Shown in pieces: positions 16,918 through 25,723 of a stretch of 57,150 bases of DNA. The notes under the pieces are model-generated. The model was not told the origin of the DNA, searched no databases, and was given only the letters and a program-made list of their open reading frames with translations. Position numbers and translations under genes: made by a program. Position 1 is the stretch's first letter. Each line of letters starts with the position of its first letter. Source of the DNA: an uncultured Gluconobacter sp. (GTDB lineage Bacteria > Pseudomonadota > Alphaproteobacteria > Acetobacterales > Acetobacteraceae); the NCBI GenBank assembly GCA_937880175.1, contig CALFLO010000099.1:1-57150 (forward strand), in the 5' to 3' direction.

Positions 16918-18036
16918 TTACCGGCGGATCAGGATGTAGTTGATCGTCACGTCGATATCGAAATGGTCGCCCTTCATGTCGGGCGGAACCGGGGGAAGAT
17001 GCGCGCCCTGGAACATGCCGGTCGTCGCGGCATCCAGCGAATAGGAGCCCGACTGGCTCATCAGCCGGACGGACTTCACATGTCCCGAACGGTCCAGCAC
17101 CACATGCACGGAGGACGGGCCGTCTTCGCCAGCACGGGCGGCTTCTTCCGGATAATACATGTGCGCCCGGATCCAGCGGTCGATTTCCCCGCCGTAATCC
17201 TCGCTGACGCCCTTGACGCTGGTACGGGTCTGGTAGGGCGCGTTGATGGCGCCATTCATGCTGAGCGGCCCCAGAGACATGTCGATCGGACCGCCGGATC
17301 CCGATGCGCGGCCCCGATGGCGACGATAGGGCGAAGGCTGCTCACCAAACGAAAGATCCATCGGGTGCGCGAACGGGTTGTTCCGTGCGGAGCGGACGGA
17401 GTGCGGCGAATGATGGGCATGCGGCGACGTCTGCTGGCTGCGCTGGCTGGGCGCGGCGCCCGGGGTAATGGGGGCCGGTGTCGGCGCGGTCTTGGGCAGT
17501 TCGGCGGAAGGCTCTTCCGGAACTTCAGGCGCGGTCGGAGTCTCGGGTGTTGGGACAGCCGGCGTCGGCGTGGACTGTTCCTTTTCCGGCTGCTGCTGGT
17601 TTTCCTGTGTTTCTTCCGGGCTCTGGGCGGATGGCGGTGGAGGCGCACCGCCTTCGTCACGCGCCCGGGGGCCACGCATGCTGCTTTTGGAAGGGGGCGT
17701 GTCGAAGACCATTTCGACCTGCGGCTGTTCCTGCCCGGCCGGTGAGCCATGCATGCCGTGATGCTGCATCAGGAGGAAGGCCAGAACGGCCGCATGAAGT
17801 CCCGCCGAAAAAATGAACGGAACAGTGGGGCCATTCTCGACGATGGTCTGTGGCCGCATCATCGGCGTCAGGACCGGGCGCACCGGAACTGACGGCGGAA
17901 CATAGTCTCTCACCCGTTCCCGGGTCCCGGCGGGGGCATGCTGCGGACGTGCGGGAGCGGTCCGCGCCGAGGGGGCGAAGAGCTGCGGCTCGCGTTTCTG
18001 CGGCTTTCCAGACGTGACAGCGGCCGTTCCGCTCAT
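16918..18036 (-). CDS. TonB family energy transducer
   Basis: This 372-residue protein fits TonB architecture but with a long cytosolic N-terminus. Residues 1-70 are basic and Pro/Ala-rich, a single transmembrane helix spans about 72-91, and a long Pro/Glu/Thr-rich periplasmic spacer runs from about 105 to 270. The C-terminal TonB domain (about 275-372) contains YYPEEAARAGEDG, the strand VHVVLDRSGHVKSVRLMSQSG and a final IDVTINYILIRR. TonB couples the proton gradient to outer membrane receptors through ExbB/ExbD. Neither exb gene is in this window, but a large TonB-dependent receptor lies at 37.8-41.1 kb. Whether this copy serves that receptor is unknown. The ATG has only a weak ribosome binding site. 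Confidence 0.9.
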   Translation of the reverse strand: MSGTAAVTSGKPQKREPQLFAPSARTAPARPQHAPAGTRERVRDYVPPSVPVRPVLTPMMRPQTIVENGPTVPFIFSAGLHAAVLAFLLMQHHGMHGSPAGQEQPQVEMVFDTPPSKSSMRGPRARDEGGAPPPPSAQSPEETQENQQQPEKEQSTPTPAVPTPETPTAPEVPEEPSAELPKTAPTPAPITPGAAPSQRSQQTSPHAHHSPHSVRSARNNPFAHPMDLSFGEQPSPYRRHRGRASGSGGPIDMSLGPLSMNGAINAPYQTRTSVKGVSEDYGGEIDRWIRAHMYYPEEAARAGEDGPSSVHVVLDRSGHVKSVRLMSQSGSYSLDAATTGMFQGAHLPPVPPDMKGDHFDIDVTINYILIRR

Positions 18037-18273
18037 ATGCGGGTCAGCCCGTCTGAAAAGGACCTGGCATGAAGCAGCCGGTCGGCGAGGAGAAGGTGGC
18101 GTCGCATCATCGCCAGACCTTTTGCACCAGGGCGGTCGGGGTTGTCATCCGGCAGGCTGGTTATCCGGGGCTGGGGGTGGGCGTCTGTATTGGCGTATCA
18201 TGGCAGTAATGCGAGACCCACGAAAGACACAAAGAGTCACGCGAACCTTAACTTCCGGAAAGGCATGTTCCTG

Positions 18274-18921
18274 ATGGCTGATTCCGCCACACTTCTGGGC
18301 GCAGATCCCGATCTTGCCGCCATCATTGCCCGTATCGGTCCATGTACGTTGCGCGGTGATGACGGGCAGGAGCCTTATGACGCTCTGCTGCGCGCCATCG
18401 CCGGACAGCAGCTTCATGGTGCGGCAGCCCGGAAAATCTTCGGTCGGCTTTGCCTTCTCGGCGAGGGCGGGAGCATTGACGGCCCACCGCCGGCGCCCGG
18501 GCAGATTCTGTCCCTTTCCGAAGAAAGTCTGCGGGGTTGCGGGCTTTCGGGAAACAAGCTCCTGGCCATGAAAGGCCTCGCGCAGGCCCGTCTGGATGGC
18601 CTTGTTCCCAGTCGCGCCGAGGCATCCGCCATGACGGATGAAGAACTGATCACACAGCTCATCACCCTGCGCGGCATCGGGCGGTGGACGGTCGAGATGC
18701 TGCTGATGTTCACGCTCAACCGCCCGGACGTGATGCCGGTCGATGATTTCGGTGTCCGGGAAGGGTGGAGACGGATCCGGAAAATGGAGCTGCCTCCCAA
18801 ACCCAAAGCACTGAAAGAAGAGACGGCCTGTTTCTCGCCCTGGCGCTCGACACTGGCCTGGTACTGCTGGCGCGTGGCCGAGGAAGGGAAGAAAACGGCG
18901 CCTAATCCGCTGACCGCGTAA
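18274..18921 (+). CDS. DNA-3-methyladenine glycosylase II-like (AlkA family)
   Basis: This 215-residue protein of the HhH-GPD superfamily removes alkylated purines from DNA to start base excision repair. The helix-hairpin-helix is LITLRGIGRWTVEML (about 129-143). The catalytic aspartate follows in MPVDDFGVREG (about 155-165). The N-terminal AIAGQQLHGAAARKIF segment is also typical. It is short compared with E. coli AlkA because it lacks the N-terminal TATA-like domain, as in many AlkA-type enzymes of alphaproteobacteria. The ATG at 18274 is chosen because GGAAAGG lies ten bases upstream; in-frame starts at 18142 and 18265 would add residues without family similarity. It is divergent from tonB and convergent with the GGDEF-EAL gene eight bases away. 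Confidence 0.88.
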   Translation: MADSATLLGADPDLAAIIARIGPCTLRGDDGQEPYDALLRAIAGQQLHGAAARKIFGRLCLLGEGGSIDGPPPAPGQILSLSEESLRGCGLSGNKLLAMKGLAQARLDGLVPSRAEASAMTDEELITQLITLRGIGRWTVEMLLMFTLNRPDVMPVDDFGVREGWRRIRKMELPPKPKALKEETACFSPWRSTLAWYCWRVAEEGKKTAPNPLTA

Positions 18922-18928
18922 TTCTGGT

Positions 18929-21304
18929 TCAGGAGGGTTCCATCAGGGCAGGGGTCGTGGTCATGAACTGCCGCGTATCATCGGGGGAAAGCGGGCGTGA
19001 CAGCAGATACCCCTGGACTTCCGTGCAGCCCAGACGTCTGAGATAGGAAAGCTGCTCCTGGCTTTCCACACCTTCCGCCGTGACGGCTACGCCCAGATCG
19101 ATGGACAGGTCCACCACGGCGCGCACGATGGAGGCCGCCCGGGATTCGCGCAGCATGTCCCTCACGAACAGGCCGTCCAGCTTGATTTTCGAGAACGGGA
19201 AGAACCGCAGATACCCGAGCGACGAGAAGCCTTTACCGAAATCATCGAGTGCGATGGAAATCCCCGCGCTCTGAAGGCGGCTCAGAAGGGTGAATGTCGC
19301 AGCGTCAGGTTCCATGAAGATGTTTTCGGTCATCTCGATCTGCAGGCAGCGGGCCGGGAATCCGGTTTTTTCAAGGATCCGGAACGTATCTTTCAGGAAG
19401 GCGGGGGCTTCAAGCTGGCCGACCGAGACGTTGATCGACAGCACCAGCCCCTCAGTCCATTCGCGCGCAAAAAAGCAGGCTTTTTCCATAACATAGACGC
19501 CGAGGCGGTGAATGAGCCCGGCTTCTTCCGCAAGCTGGATGATCCGTTCGGGCGGGACGCGGCCATATTCGGGATGGGACCAGCGGATCAGCGCCTCGAA
19601 TCCGCAGAGCTTCTGGCTCTGGGTGTTGAAGAAGGGTTGATAGACAATGCCCAGCGTTCCCGCATCGAGCGCCTCGGGAAGGGCGCGGATCAGGTCGCGG
19701 TTGCGCTTGGCAACGGTGCGCAGTTCCGGATTGTAGAAACGGTGCGTATGGCCACCCAGACTCTTGGCCTCGTACAGGGCCAGATCGCTGGCTTCCAGCA
19801 GGCTGCCCACGCGTTCCGAGCCACCGATGGACAGCACGATCCCCACGCTCAGCCCGACCGCGCACCGCACGCCCTCCCCGATCCGGATGGGAACATTCGT
19901 CAGGGCATTGATCAGCCCCGTGGCTGTGTTGGCCGCCTGCGCAGGGGTGGTCTGACGCTCCAGCAGCATGAACTCGTCGCCGCCGAACCGGTAGAGTCTG
20001 TGACGCTCGCTCAGCGTCCTGCTCAGGACGACCGTAACTTTCCGGAGCATCTCGTCACCGGCGGAATGGCCATAGCGGTCGTTGATCTGCTTGAAGCCGT
20101 CCAGGTCGAGATTGAGCAGCGCAAACGCTTCTCCCGTGCGTTCGGCCTCGATGAGATAGGTTTCCATGTCATCAAGAAAGGCGCCACGGTTCGGCAGCCC
20201 CGTCAGCAGATCATGTCTTGCCCGGAAAGAGGCACTTTCCTGCGCCCAGTGAGTCTGGGTCACATCCGTTCCGACGCCGCGATATCCTATGAAAGTCCGG
20301 TCCTGAAAAACCGGACGCCCACTCAGGGACCAGAAGCGCTGCTGGCCATGCAGGGTTCCTGACACCACGATGTCACGGAAGAAGATCCGGTTGTCGAGAC
20401 ACTGGCGCAGGCGGCCAAGTCCCGTCCGTTCGTCTCCGTCGAAGGCCGAGGGGCCTGCCAGATCGGAGAGGATATCAAAGAAAATTCCGTTTTCCAGCCA
20501 TTCGCGACTGTTGCCGAACGCGGATGCCAGACTGGCGGAGACATTGTGCAGCGTCCCGGACGCGCACGTCTCCCACAGCCAGTCCCCGGTGTCGTCATCC
20601 GCATTTCGCAGCAGGAGCTGGACGATGCTGTTTCGCTGCTCCAGCGAGTATCTGCTGACCAGAAACGCCGTGAACAGGGTCCGGACTGCCATGGTCAGGG
20701 ATAGGACAAAGAACAGGTAGACCGCGAGTTCGATGGAAATATAGAAATAGAAAGATCCGTGGTCGATTTCCCACGCCTGAAACAGGGCGCTGCAGCAGGA
20801 AAAAACCAGCATGAGGGCAATGATTTCCCCCGTTCCGGCCAATGGCATCAGCGTGATGGTCGTAGCCGTAAGGCCCACCAGAATGCCGGCTACCAGAACT
20901 CTGTCATTGGCATCGCCATAAGGAAACACGATGGGTGGAAGCGTGATCCAGCAGAGGGCGAACGCGAAGTTTATCCCCTTGAGGATCCAGGACTGCCGGG
21001 TATCGACAAGCTTCTCGGTCGGGATTGCATAAAAGCAGATATTGTAGACTACGAGCAGGAACAGGACGGACCCGCACAAAAGCATCCCGTAGGTCGGGTA
21101 GTTCCGCATCAGGCACAGGCCCGCGATCGGGGCGCAGCTGATTTGTGGCACAAAGTGAAAGAAGTTGAGGCCCCGCAGGACCCGGCAGCGTGACAGCCGG
21201 ATATCTTCTTCTGCACCCGGCGGAATCTCTGTCCGGAAAGGAAAAAGCCGGGCAAGCCGAAACTGTTTCAGCAGGGTCAGCATGGCCATCATTGTGCTGC
21301 ACAT
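18929..21304 (-). CDS. Membrane GGDEF-EAL protein (cyclic di-GMP turnover) with PAS-like domain
   Basis: This protein of about 791 residues has an N-terminal membrane sensor of roughly six helices (to about residue 210), a PAS-like domain (about 230-350, including VFQDRTFIGYRGVGTDVTQ), a GGDEF domain and an EAL domain. The diguanylate cyclase signature GGDEF (441-445) is intact and preceded by LTGLPNR. The EAL motif (570-572, FEALIRW) and the downstream phosphodiesterase motifs (TENIF, DDFGKGFSSL) are also intact, so both activities are possible. The start is uncertain: ATG at 21304 is given, with further Met codons at 21292, 21289 and 21283, and a GTG at 21382. None has a strong ribosome binding site. 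The protein probably links an envelope signal to motility or surface matrix. Confidence 0.88.
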   Translation of the reverse strand: MCSTMMAMLTLLKQFRLARLFPFRTEIPPGAEEDIRLSRCRVLRGLNFFHFVPQISCAPIAGLCLMRNYPTYGMLLCGSVLFLLVVYNICFYAIPTEKLVDTRQSWILKGINFAFALCWITLPPIVFPYGDANDRVLVAGILVGLTATTITLMPLAGTGEIIALMLVFSCCSALFQAWEIDHGSFYFYISIELAVYLFFVLSLTMAVRTLFTAFLVSRYSLEQRNSIVQLLLRNADDDTGDWLWETCASGTLHNVSASLASAFGNSREWLENGIFFDILSDLAGPSAFDGDERTGLGRLRQCLDNRIFFRDIVVSGTLHGQQRFWSLSGRPVFQDRTFIGYRGVGTDVTQTHWAQESASFRARHDLLTGLPNRGAFLDDMETYLIEAERTGEAFALLNLDLDGFKQINDRYGHSAGDEMLRKVTVVLSRTLSERHRLYRFGGDEFMLLERQTTPAQAANTATGLINALTNVPIRIGEGVRCAVGLSVGIVLSIGGSERVGSLLEASDLALYEAKSLGGHTHRFYNPELRTVAKRNRDLIRALPEALDAGTLGIVYQPFFNTQSQKLCGFEALIRWSHPEYGRVPPERIIQLAEEAGLIHRLGVYVMEKACFFAREWTEGLVLSINVSVGQLEAPAFLKDTFRILEKTGFPARCLQIEMTENIFMEPDAATFTLLSRLQSAGISIALDDFGKGFSSLGYLRFFPFSKIKLDGLFVRDMLRESRAASIVRAVVDLSIDLGVAVTAEGVESQEQLSYLRRLGCTEVQGYLLSRPLSPDDTRQFMTTTPALMEPS

Positions 21305-21438
21305 GACAGGGAAGCAGCAACGGGATCCGATGAGACAGGCAGGGGCATCATGAACCTTCCCAATAGAGGAGGAGGGTGCCACGATGACAGGGATTTATGA
21401 AGTTTTTCTTTGTGGCAGACGAATCTGTTGAGAACAAC

Positions 21439-21477
21439 ATCTCCGTGCGTCGGTCATGGCACACCGGGCACGGAGAT
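21439..21477. repeat. Perfect 10-bp inverted repeat in intergenic DNA
   Basis: ATCTCCGTGC (21439-21448) and GCACGGAGAT (21468-21477) are perfectly complementary across a 19-nt loop. It lies just past the stop of the 21.5-22.2 kb gene and upstream of the GGDEF-EAL gene. No T tract follows on either strand, so it is not a standard terminator. It could be a 3' stabilising stem or an operator. Confidence 0.5.
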
Positions 21478-21501
21478 AGCTGATAAAAGCTTAAGTTTTC
21501 G

Positions 21502-22230
21502 TTAGTGCGCCATTTCAGGTGTTGTAGCGTAAATCTCGAAACTCGCTTTCTCAAACATTTCAATGCATTCGCGCATGTTGGCCGTCAGGGCCGCGCGCGT
21601 GATGTCCGGATCGTTGGACGGGTAGTAGCCGCGGGCCAGATCCTCGTCGATTTCCAGATGAGACGGGCCGTCATGCTCGTGCTCGTCATGCGCCAGACCC
21701 CAGGTCCAGTGCTTCTTGGCGAACAGGTTGGTGAACTGGGGTGCGTGGCAGAGATAGGCGGCCAGTTCTTCGGCGATATATTCCACGGCGGCCAGCCAGG
21801 AGAAGAAGATCACGGGATCTTCGCTATCGGCATTGGCGATCAGCTTCTGGACGCTCGGCAGGGTGTCGTAGTGGGTTCCGAACAGATCGAGGCCGAATTC
21901 CTTTGCGCCGTCAGCCCACAGGATGGCGTGTGAGCCTTCCTCTTCCTTCATTTCCCGGACAGCTTCACGGGCTTCCGAAAAGAAGGCCTTGATCCGGGTC
22001 TGACCAAAACGCTGGACAAGTGGCTTGATGGGAAGATGACCCACACGCACGTCAATAGCGCGCTCAAAAGCCTGAATAAAAGGCCACCATCCGATCATCA
22101 TCGCCCGAATAGTCTCTTTATCGCCATGGGCTGCGCCCCGGGCCAGAGCGGAAGAATAGATCTTCTCCCGTGTAAAGACACGCATTTCGGCACGATTTAC
22201 CAAAGGCTCGGAGAACAGTAGGGCGTACAT
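21502..22230 (-). CDS. Uncharacterised helical protein, possibly heme-oxygenase-like (TenA/CADD-type fold)
   Basis: This 242-residue protein is almost entirely helical and cytosolic, with no signal peptide or membrane segment. I do not recognise a named family with certainty. The pattern resembles heme-oxygenase-like diiron proteins. EEEGSHAILW near 110 gives Glu...His, AAVEYIAEELAAYL near 157 gives a second Glu, and SHLEIDEDLARG near 190 recalls the H-x3-D-x2-H ligand motif. In the last motif the final histidine is Leu. A histidine/acid-rich stretch DEHEHDG just before it might substitute. The ATG at 22230 follows AGGA at eight bases. It is a single gene preceded by a very AT-rich promoter region. 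An iron-dependent oxygenase or a binding protein are both possible. Confidence 0.65.
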   Translation of the reverse strand: MYALLFSEPLVNRAEMRVFTREKIYSSALARGAAHGDKETIRAMMIGWWPFIQAFERAIDVRVGHLPIKPLVQRFGQTRIKAFFSEAREAVREMKEEEGSHAILWADGAKEFGLDLFGTHYDTLPSVQKLIANADSEDPVIFFSWLAAVEYIAEELAAYLCHAPQFTNLFAKKHWTWGLAHDEHEHDGPSHLEIDEDLARGYYPSNDPDITRAALTANMRECIEMFEKASFEIYATTPEMAH

Positions 22231-22452
22231 CCGCGTAATCCTGATGAAGTTTATTACATGCGCCGTTCCGGCATTGATGTTGTAGTCGTTAATTTTTCGG
22301 AAAAGTAAGTTTTTTACTTTAATTTTAATTGAGTTTTATTAAAATGGCAAAAAATTAATATATTAGATTTTAATAATGTTGCTTAACTGAAACGAAATGA
22401 TTCGCGCGAAACTGCCATCTGTCCGTCCGGTTTGGTTGCGTAACGTCCTGTG
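22231..22452. other. AT-rich intergenic region with stem-loop
   Basis: This 222-bp gap is far more AT-rich than its surroundings. It contains an inverted repeat AAAGTAA (22302-22308) / TTACTTT (22314-22320) with a 5-nt loop. No reading frame of note is present. It should hold the promoter of the minus-strand helical protein gene. Confidence 0.5.
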
Positions 22453-23220
22453 TCAGGCCGGTATGTGCAGGAATGCCATCATTTCGTTAAGGAAGGGGCG
22501 AGGCTGTTCCGCATGCAGCCAGTGTCCAGCACCCGCAAGGGAGTGGATCAGCGCATGGGGAAATAATGCGCGAATCTGATCGTGATGCTCGGGCCTGACA
22601 TAGGGGGACGCGCCCCCACGCAGGAAAAGAACAGGCCCCTCGTAAGGGGTGATTTGCAGATCGGGCCAGTTTTCGATCTCGTGAATATCACGTGCGAGGT
22701 CTGCGAAACCGATGCTCCAGCCCGGCGAATCGCCCAGCCGGATATTCTGGAGCAGGAGTTCGGCGACGGGCCGGCTGCCGGCTGCCGGCTCCAGAAGATC
22801 CAGCCCTTCCCGCCGTTCCAGCGATGCGGGAAACGTAATGTCAGCCAGCCGGGCGATCATGTCGCCATGCCCGTGGCCCGTCCGGGCCGGGGCGATATCC
22901 GCGACGAGCAGCTTCGTGACGCGCTCGGGAGCGGCGAGGGCAAGCATCATGCCAACCTTTCCGCCCATCGAATGGCCCACGACCGCAAAGCGCTCGATTC
23001 CCAGATCATCCAGCGTTTCCAGAACGTCCTGCGCCATAAGAGCGTAGCTGACGGGGCCGTGCGGACTATGTCCGTGATTGCGCAGATCCAGCGCGAGGGT
23101 CCGGAAATCCGCGGATGCGCCACGTTGCAGGAAGCCGAGGTTCCTGGCCCGACCGAACAGCCCGTGCAGGAAGACAACCGTTTCCGGACCTTCTCCCCGT
23201 TCGATGACATGCAGTTTCAT
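22453..23220 (-). CDS. Alpha/beta hydrolase (YbfF-like esterase)
   Basis: This 255-residue cytosolic hydrolase resembles the YbfF group of esterases. The oxyanion segment VVFLHGLFGRARN lies at 15-27, the nucleophile elbow is GHSMGG with Ser84, the acid is probably in the region before 215, and the catalytic histidine is in GAGHWLHAEQP near the C-terminus. The LRNHGHSPH segment is typical of this group, which hydrolyses short acyl esters. The ATG at 23220 is chosen because GGAAGGA ends six bases upstream; the start at 23235 would lie before that ribosome binding site. The gene is divergent from the ClC channel gene, sharing a region of about 120 bp. The physiological ester is not known. Confidence 0.9.
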   Translation of the reverse strand: MKLHVIERGEGPETVVFLHGLFGRARNLGFLQRGASADFRTLALDLRNHGHSPHGPVSYALMAQDVLETLDDLGIERFAVVGHSMGGKVGMMLALAAPERVTKLLVADIAPARTGHGHGDMIARLADITFPASLERREGLDLLEPAAGSRPVAELLLQNIRLGDSPGWSIGFADLARDIHEIENWPDLQITPYEGPVLFLRGGASPYVRPEHHDQIRALFPHALIHSLAGAGHWLHAEQPRPFLNEMMAFLHIPA

Positions 23221-23342
23221 CAATGATCCTTCCATGACAGCTGTTGATCGGCGACGCGCTTGCCGTCAAACAGGATCACACCTGCCGCCCGGGAGCCCGC
23301 TTGTCCACCAGTCCCGCCCCTTTTGAGGACCGTTCGCGCGCC

Positions 23343-25133
23343 ATGCGTCAGCGTATGAACCGCTTTCAGGCGCGTCTGTTCCCCCATGCCCCGTCGAATC
23401 TGCGAACGCTGGTGCGTGGAAACGAGATCTGGCTGAGCGTTCTCGCCGGAGGTGTCGGGATTCTGTCCGGCCTGTGCGTGGTTGTCATGACCCATCTCAC
23501 GTTCTTCATGCACAGGATGCTGTTCGGTGTGTCTGGCGTTTCGGGCGGCCATCTCTCCGGATTGACCGCCCTGCCACCCATCCGGACTGTTGCCGTATTG
23601 ACGGGCGGCGGACTGGCGATCGGGCTGTTCGGGGTCATGATCGCGAAAATCATGCCCCGCAGTCCCGTGGACCCCATTGAGGCCAACGCGCTGCATGGCG
23701 GTCGCATGTCCGTGCGGGACAGTCTGGTCATTGTCTGCCAGACGGTCCTGTCCAATGGCGTGGGGGGCTCTATCGGGCTTGAAGCCGGGTTTACCCAGAT
23801 TGCCGCCGCGTTCGGCTCCCGCATCGGGCGTTCCTTCCGGGTGCGTCGCGAGGATCTGCGTGTGCTGGTGGGGGCCGGAGCCGGGGCTGCGATCGGGGCC
23901 GCGTTCGATGCCCCGGTGGCCGGAGCGTTCTATGCCTTCGAGCTGGTGATTGGCTCCTATTCTCTGGGGAGTCTCTCCCCCGTGGCGGTTGCCGCGCTTG
24001 CAGGTGTGGGTGTGACGCGCTCGCTCGGGAGTGTGCCGCCAGGCATTGTCATTCCGTCTCCGGGAACCCTGTCCTGGGAAGGCACGGCCGGGGCGGTCAT
24101 TATCAGCGTTCTGACAGCATTGACGGCGATTGGCCTGATGTTCTGCGTCACGCAGACGGAGGCGCTGTTTCGCCGGATGCCCGGCCCGGTCTGGCTGCGG
24201 CCCGCCGTGGGCGGTCTGATCGTGGGGGGGCTGGCGACGCTACATCCTTCCGTTTTGTCCGCTGGCCATGAAGCGATGCGCGCCGTCTTTGCGGGCAATG
24301 TCACCGCGCAGATGGCTGTTGTTTTACTGCTGCTGAAAGCGCTGGCGTCCTGCCTGTGTATCGGTTCCGGGTTTCGTGGAGGACTGTTCTTCGCATCGCT
24401 GTATCTCGGGTCGCTGGCGGGCACGATTTACGGCACGCTTCTGGAGCCGCTGGGCGTTGCGCCGGATTCCGTCACGGCCTGCGCGCTGGTCGGCATGAGC
24501 GCGATGGCCGTCGCTGTCATCGGCAGTCCCATGACCATGATCTGCCTGATGCTGGAACTGACGGGCAGCGTTTCCATGAGTGGCGCCACCCTCGTGGCGG
24601 CGGTGCTGTCGCTCCTGACCGTGCGGCGGCTGTTCGGATACAGTTTTGCGACCTGGCGCTTCCATCTGCGCGGGGAGTCGATCCGCTCCGCTGTCGATAT
24701 CGGCTGGATGCGGTCCCTCAATGTGCGGCGCATGATGCGCGGACAGGTCCGCACATTACCGGCGGAGACACCTGTAAACCGGGCGCAGGTCCTGTTCCCG
24801 CTCGGATCGGCCCAGCGGATCATCCTGCTTGATGGGGAAGGGCAGTATGACGGCATCGTTCAACTGGCGGACCTGCACGCCGTGCCCTCCGCGCAGACGC
24901 CGATCGGAACGCTGGCCCTGTTCCGCAACGCCATGCTGACCCCGCATATGAACATCCGCGAGGCGATCGAGCTGTTTGAAAAGGCCGAGGCCGACGCACT
25001 GGTCGTCGTCGAGGACCATCAGTCCCGGCAGGTGATCGGAACCCTGACCGAACAGCACGCCCTGCGCCGCTATGCCGAGGAACTTGAGCGTAGCCGCCGG
25101 AGCCTTGCGGGGGAGGAAAGCCTGCCGACCTGA
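23343..25133 (+). CDS. ClC family chloride channel/antiporter with CBS domains
   Basis: This protein of about 596 residues comprises a ClC membrane domain (to about 440) and a C-terminal pair of CBS-like segments (about 460-585). The gating region GGSIGLEAG keeps the glutamate (Glu147), which corresponds to the external gate glutamate of ClC exchangers (GREGP motif). The later selectivity motif appears as GSGFRGGLFFAS. The central GAGAGAAIGAAFDAPVAGAFYAFE stretch (core FDAPVAGAFYAFE) is diagnostic. It moves chloride or another anion across the inner membrane, possibly with proton exchange. The ATG at 23343 leaves room for divergent promoters; an in-frame ATG at 23244 would add 33 residues without similarity. 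CBS domains usually bind adenine nucleotides. Confidence 0.9.
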   Translation: MRQRMNRFQARLFPHAPSNLRTLVRGNEIWLSVLAGGVGILSGLCVVVMTHLTFFMHRMLFGVSGVSGGHLSGLTALPPIRTVAVLTGGGLAIGLFGVMIAKIMPRSPVDPIEANALHGGRMSVRDSLVIVCQTVLSNGVGGSIGLEAGFTQIAAAFGSRIGRSFRVRREDLRVLVGAGAGAAIGAAFDAPVAGAFYAFELVIGSYSLGSLSPVAVAALAGVGVTRSLGSVPPGIVIPSPGTLSWEGTAGAVIISVLTALTAIGLMFCVTQTEALFRRMPGPVWLRPAVGGLIVGGLATLHPSVLSAGHEAMRAVFAGNVTAQMAVVLLLLKALASCLCIGSGFRGGLFFASLYLGSLAGTIYGTLLEPLGVAPDSVTACALVGMSAMAVAVIGSPMTMICLMLELTGSVSMSGATLVAAVLSLLTVRRLFGYSFATWRFHLRGESIRSAVDIGWMRSLNVRRMMRGQVRTLPAETPVNRAQVLFPLGSAQRIILLDGEGQYDGIVQLADLHAVPSAQTPIGTLALFRNAMLTPHMNIREAIELFEKAEADALVVVEDHQSRQVIGTLTEQHALRRYAEELERSRRSLAGEESLPT

Positions 25134-25232
25134 GCGCGGAATGCAGGCCTGCCCCTTGGCATCGGATCGTTCCCGTTTCAACATGCGGCCCCATCAGATG
25201 CCCGCCTCGGGCGCCCCAACCGGAGACCTTCC

Positions 25233-25700
25233 ATGACCGCGACCCCCGACTCCCGCCTCGCTGCCCTCGACATCACGCTGCCGGTCGCAGCCGCTCCGGT
25301 TGCGAACTACGTCACGACCGTCCGGACCGGAAACCTGCTCGTCGTTTCCGGCCAGCTCCCGCTGGTGGACGGCAAGCTGCTCATCACTGGCAAGCTCGGT
25401 GACGCGGTTTCGGTGCATGCCGGTGTGGCCTGCGCCCGCGCCTGCCTGATCAATGTTCTGGCGCAGGCCAAGGCGGCGCTGGACGGTGATCTTTCCCGCA
25501 TCACGCGCGTTGTCCGTCTGGGCGGCTTCATTGCCTGCACGCCCGAGTTCACCGATCAGGCCGCGGTCATGAACGGCGCGTCCGATCTGGCTGTTGAGGT
25601 TTTCGGTGATGCTGGCCGTCATGCCCGCTCCACCATTGGTGTGCCGAGCCTGCCCGTGAACGCCCCGGTCGAGGTTGAGGCCCTGTTCGAAATCGCCTGA
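25233..25700 (+). CDS. RidA family protein (YjgF/YER057c/UK114-like)
   Basis: This 155-residue protein belongs to the RidA superfamily. The core strands VRTGNLLVVSGQLPLVDGK (about 30-48) and VVRLGGFIACTPEF are present. The C-terminal signature HARSTIGVPSLPVNAPVEVEA (core ARSTIGVPSLP) contains the conserved arginine that binds the carboxylate of imine intermediates. RidA proteins deaminate reactive enamines/imines released by pyridoxal-phosphate enzymes; members of this longer subgroup are less studied, so the name describes the family rather than a proven activity. It is cytosolic and probably trimeric. It starts about 100 bp after the ClC gene and ends 23 bp before the DUF482 gene on the same strand, suggesting a small operon. 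Confidence 0.9.
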   Translation: MTATPDSRLAALDITLPVAAAPVANYVTTVRTGNLLVVSGQLPLVDGKLLITGKLGDAVSVHAGVACARACLINVLAQAKAALDGDLSRITRVVRLGGFIACTPEFTDQAAVMNGASDLAVEVFGDAGRHARSTIGVPSLPVNAPVEVEALFEIA

Positions 25701-25723
25701 TTAACCCGGATGGGAGAGACCGA

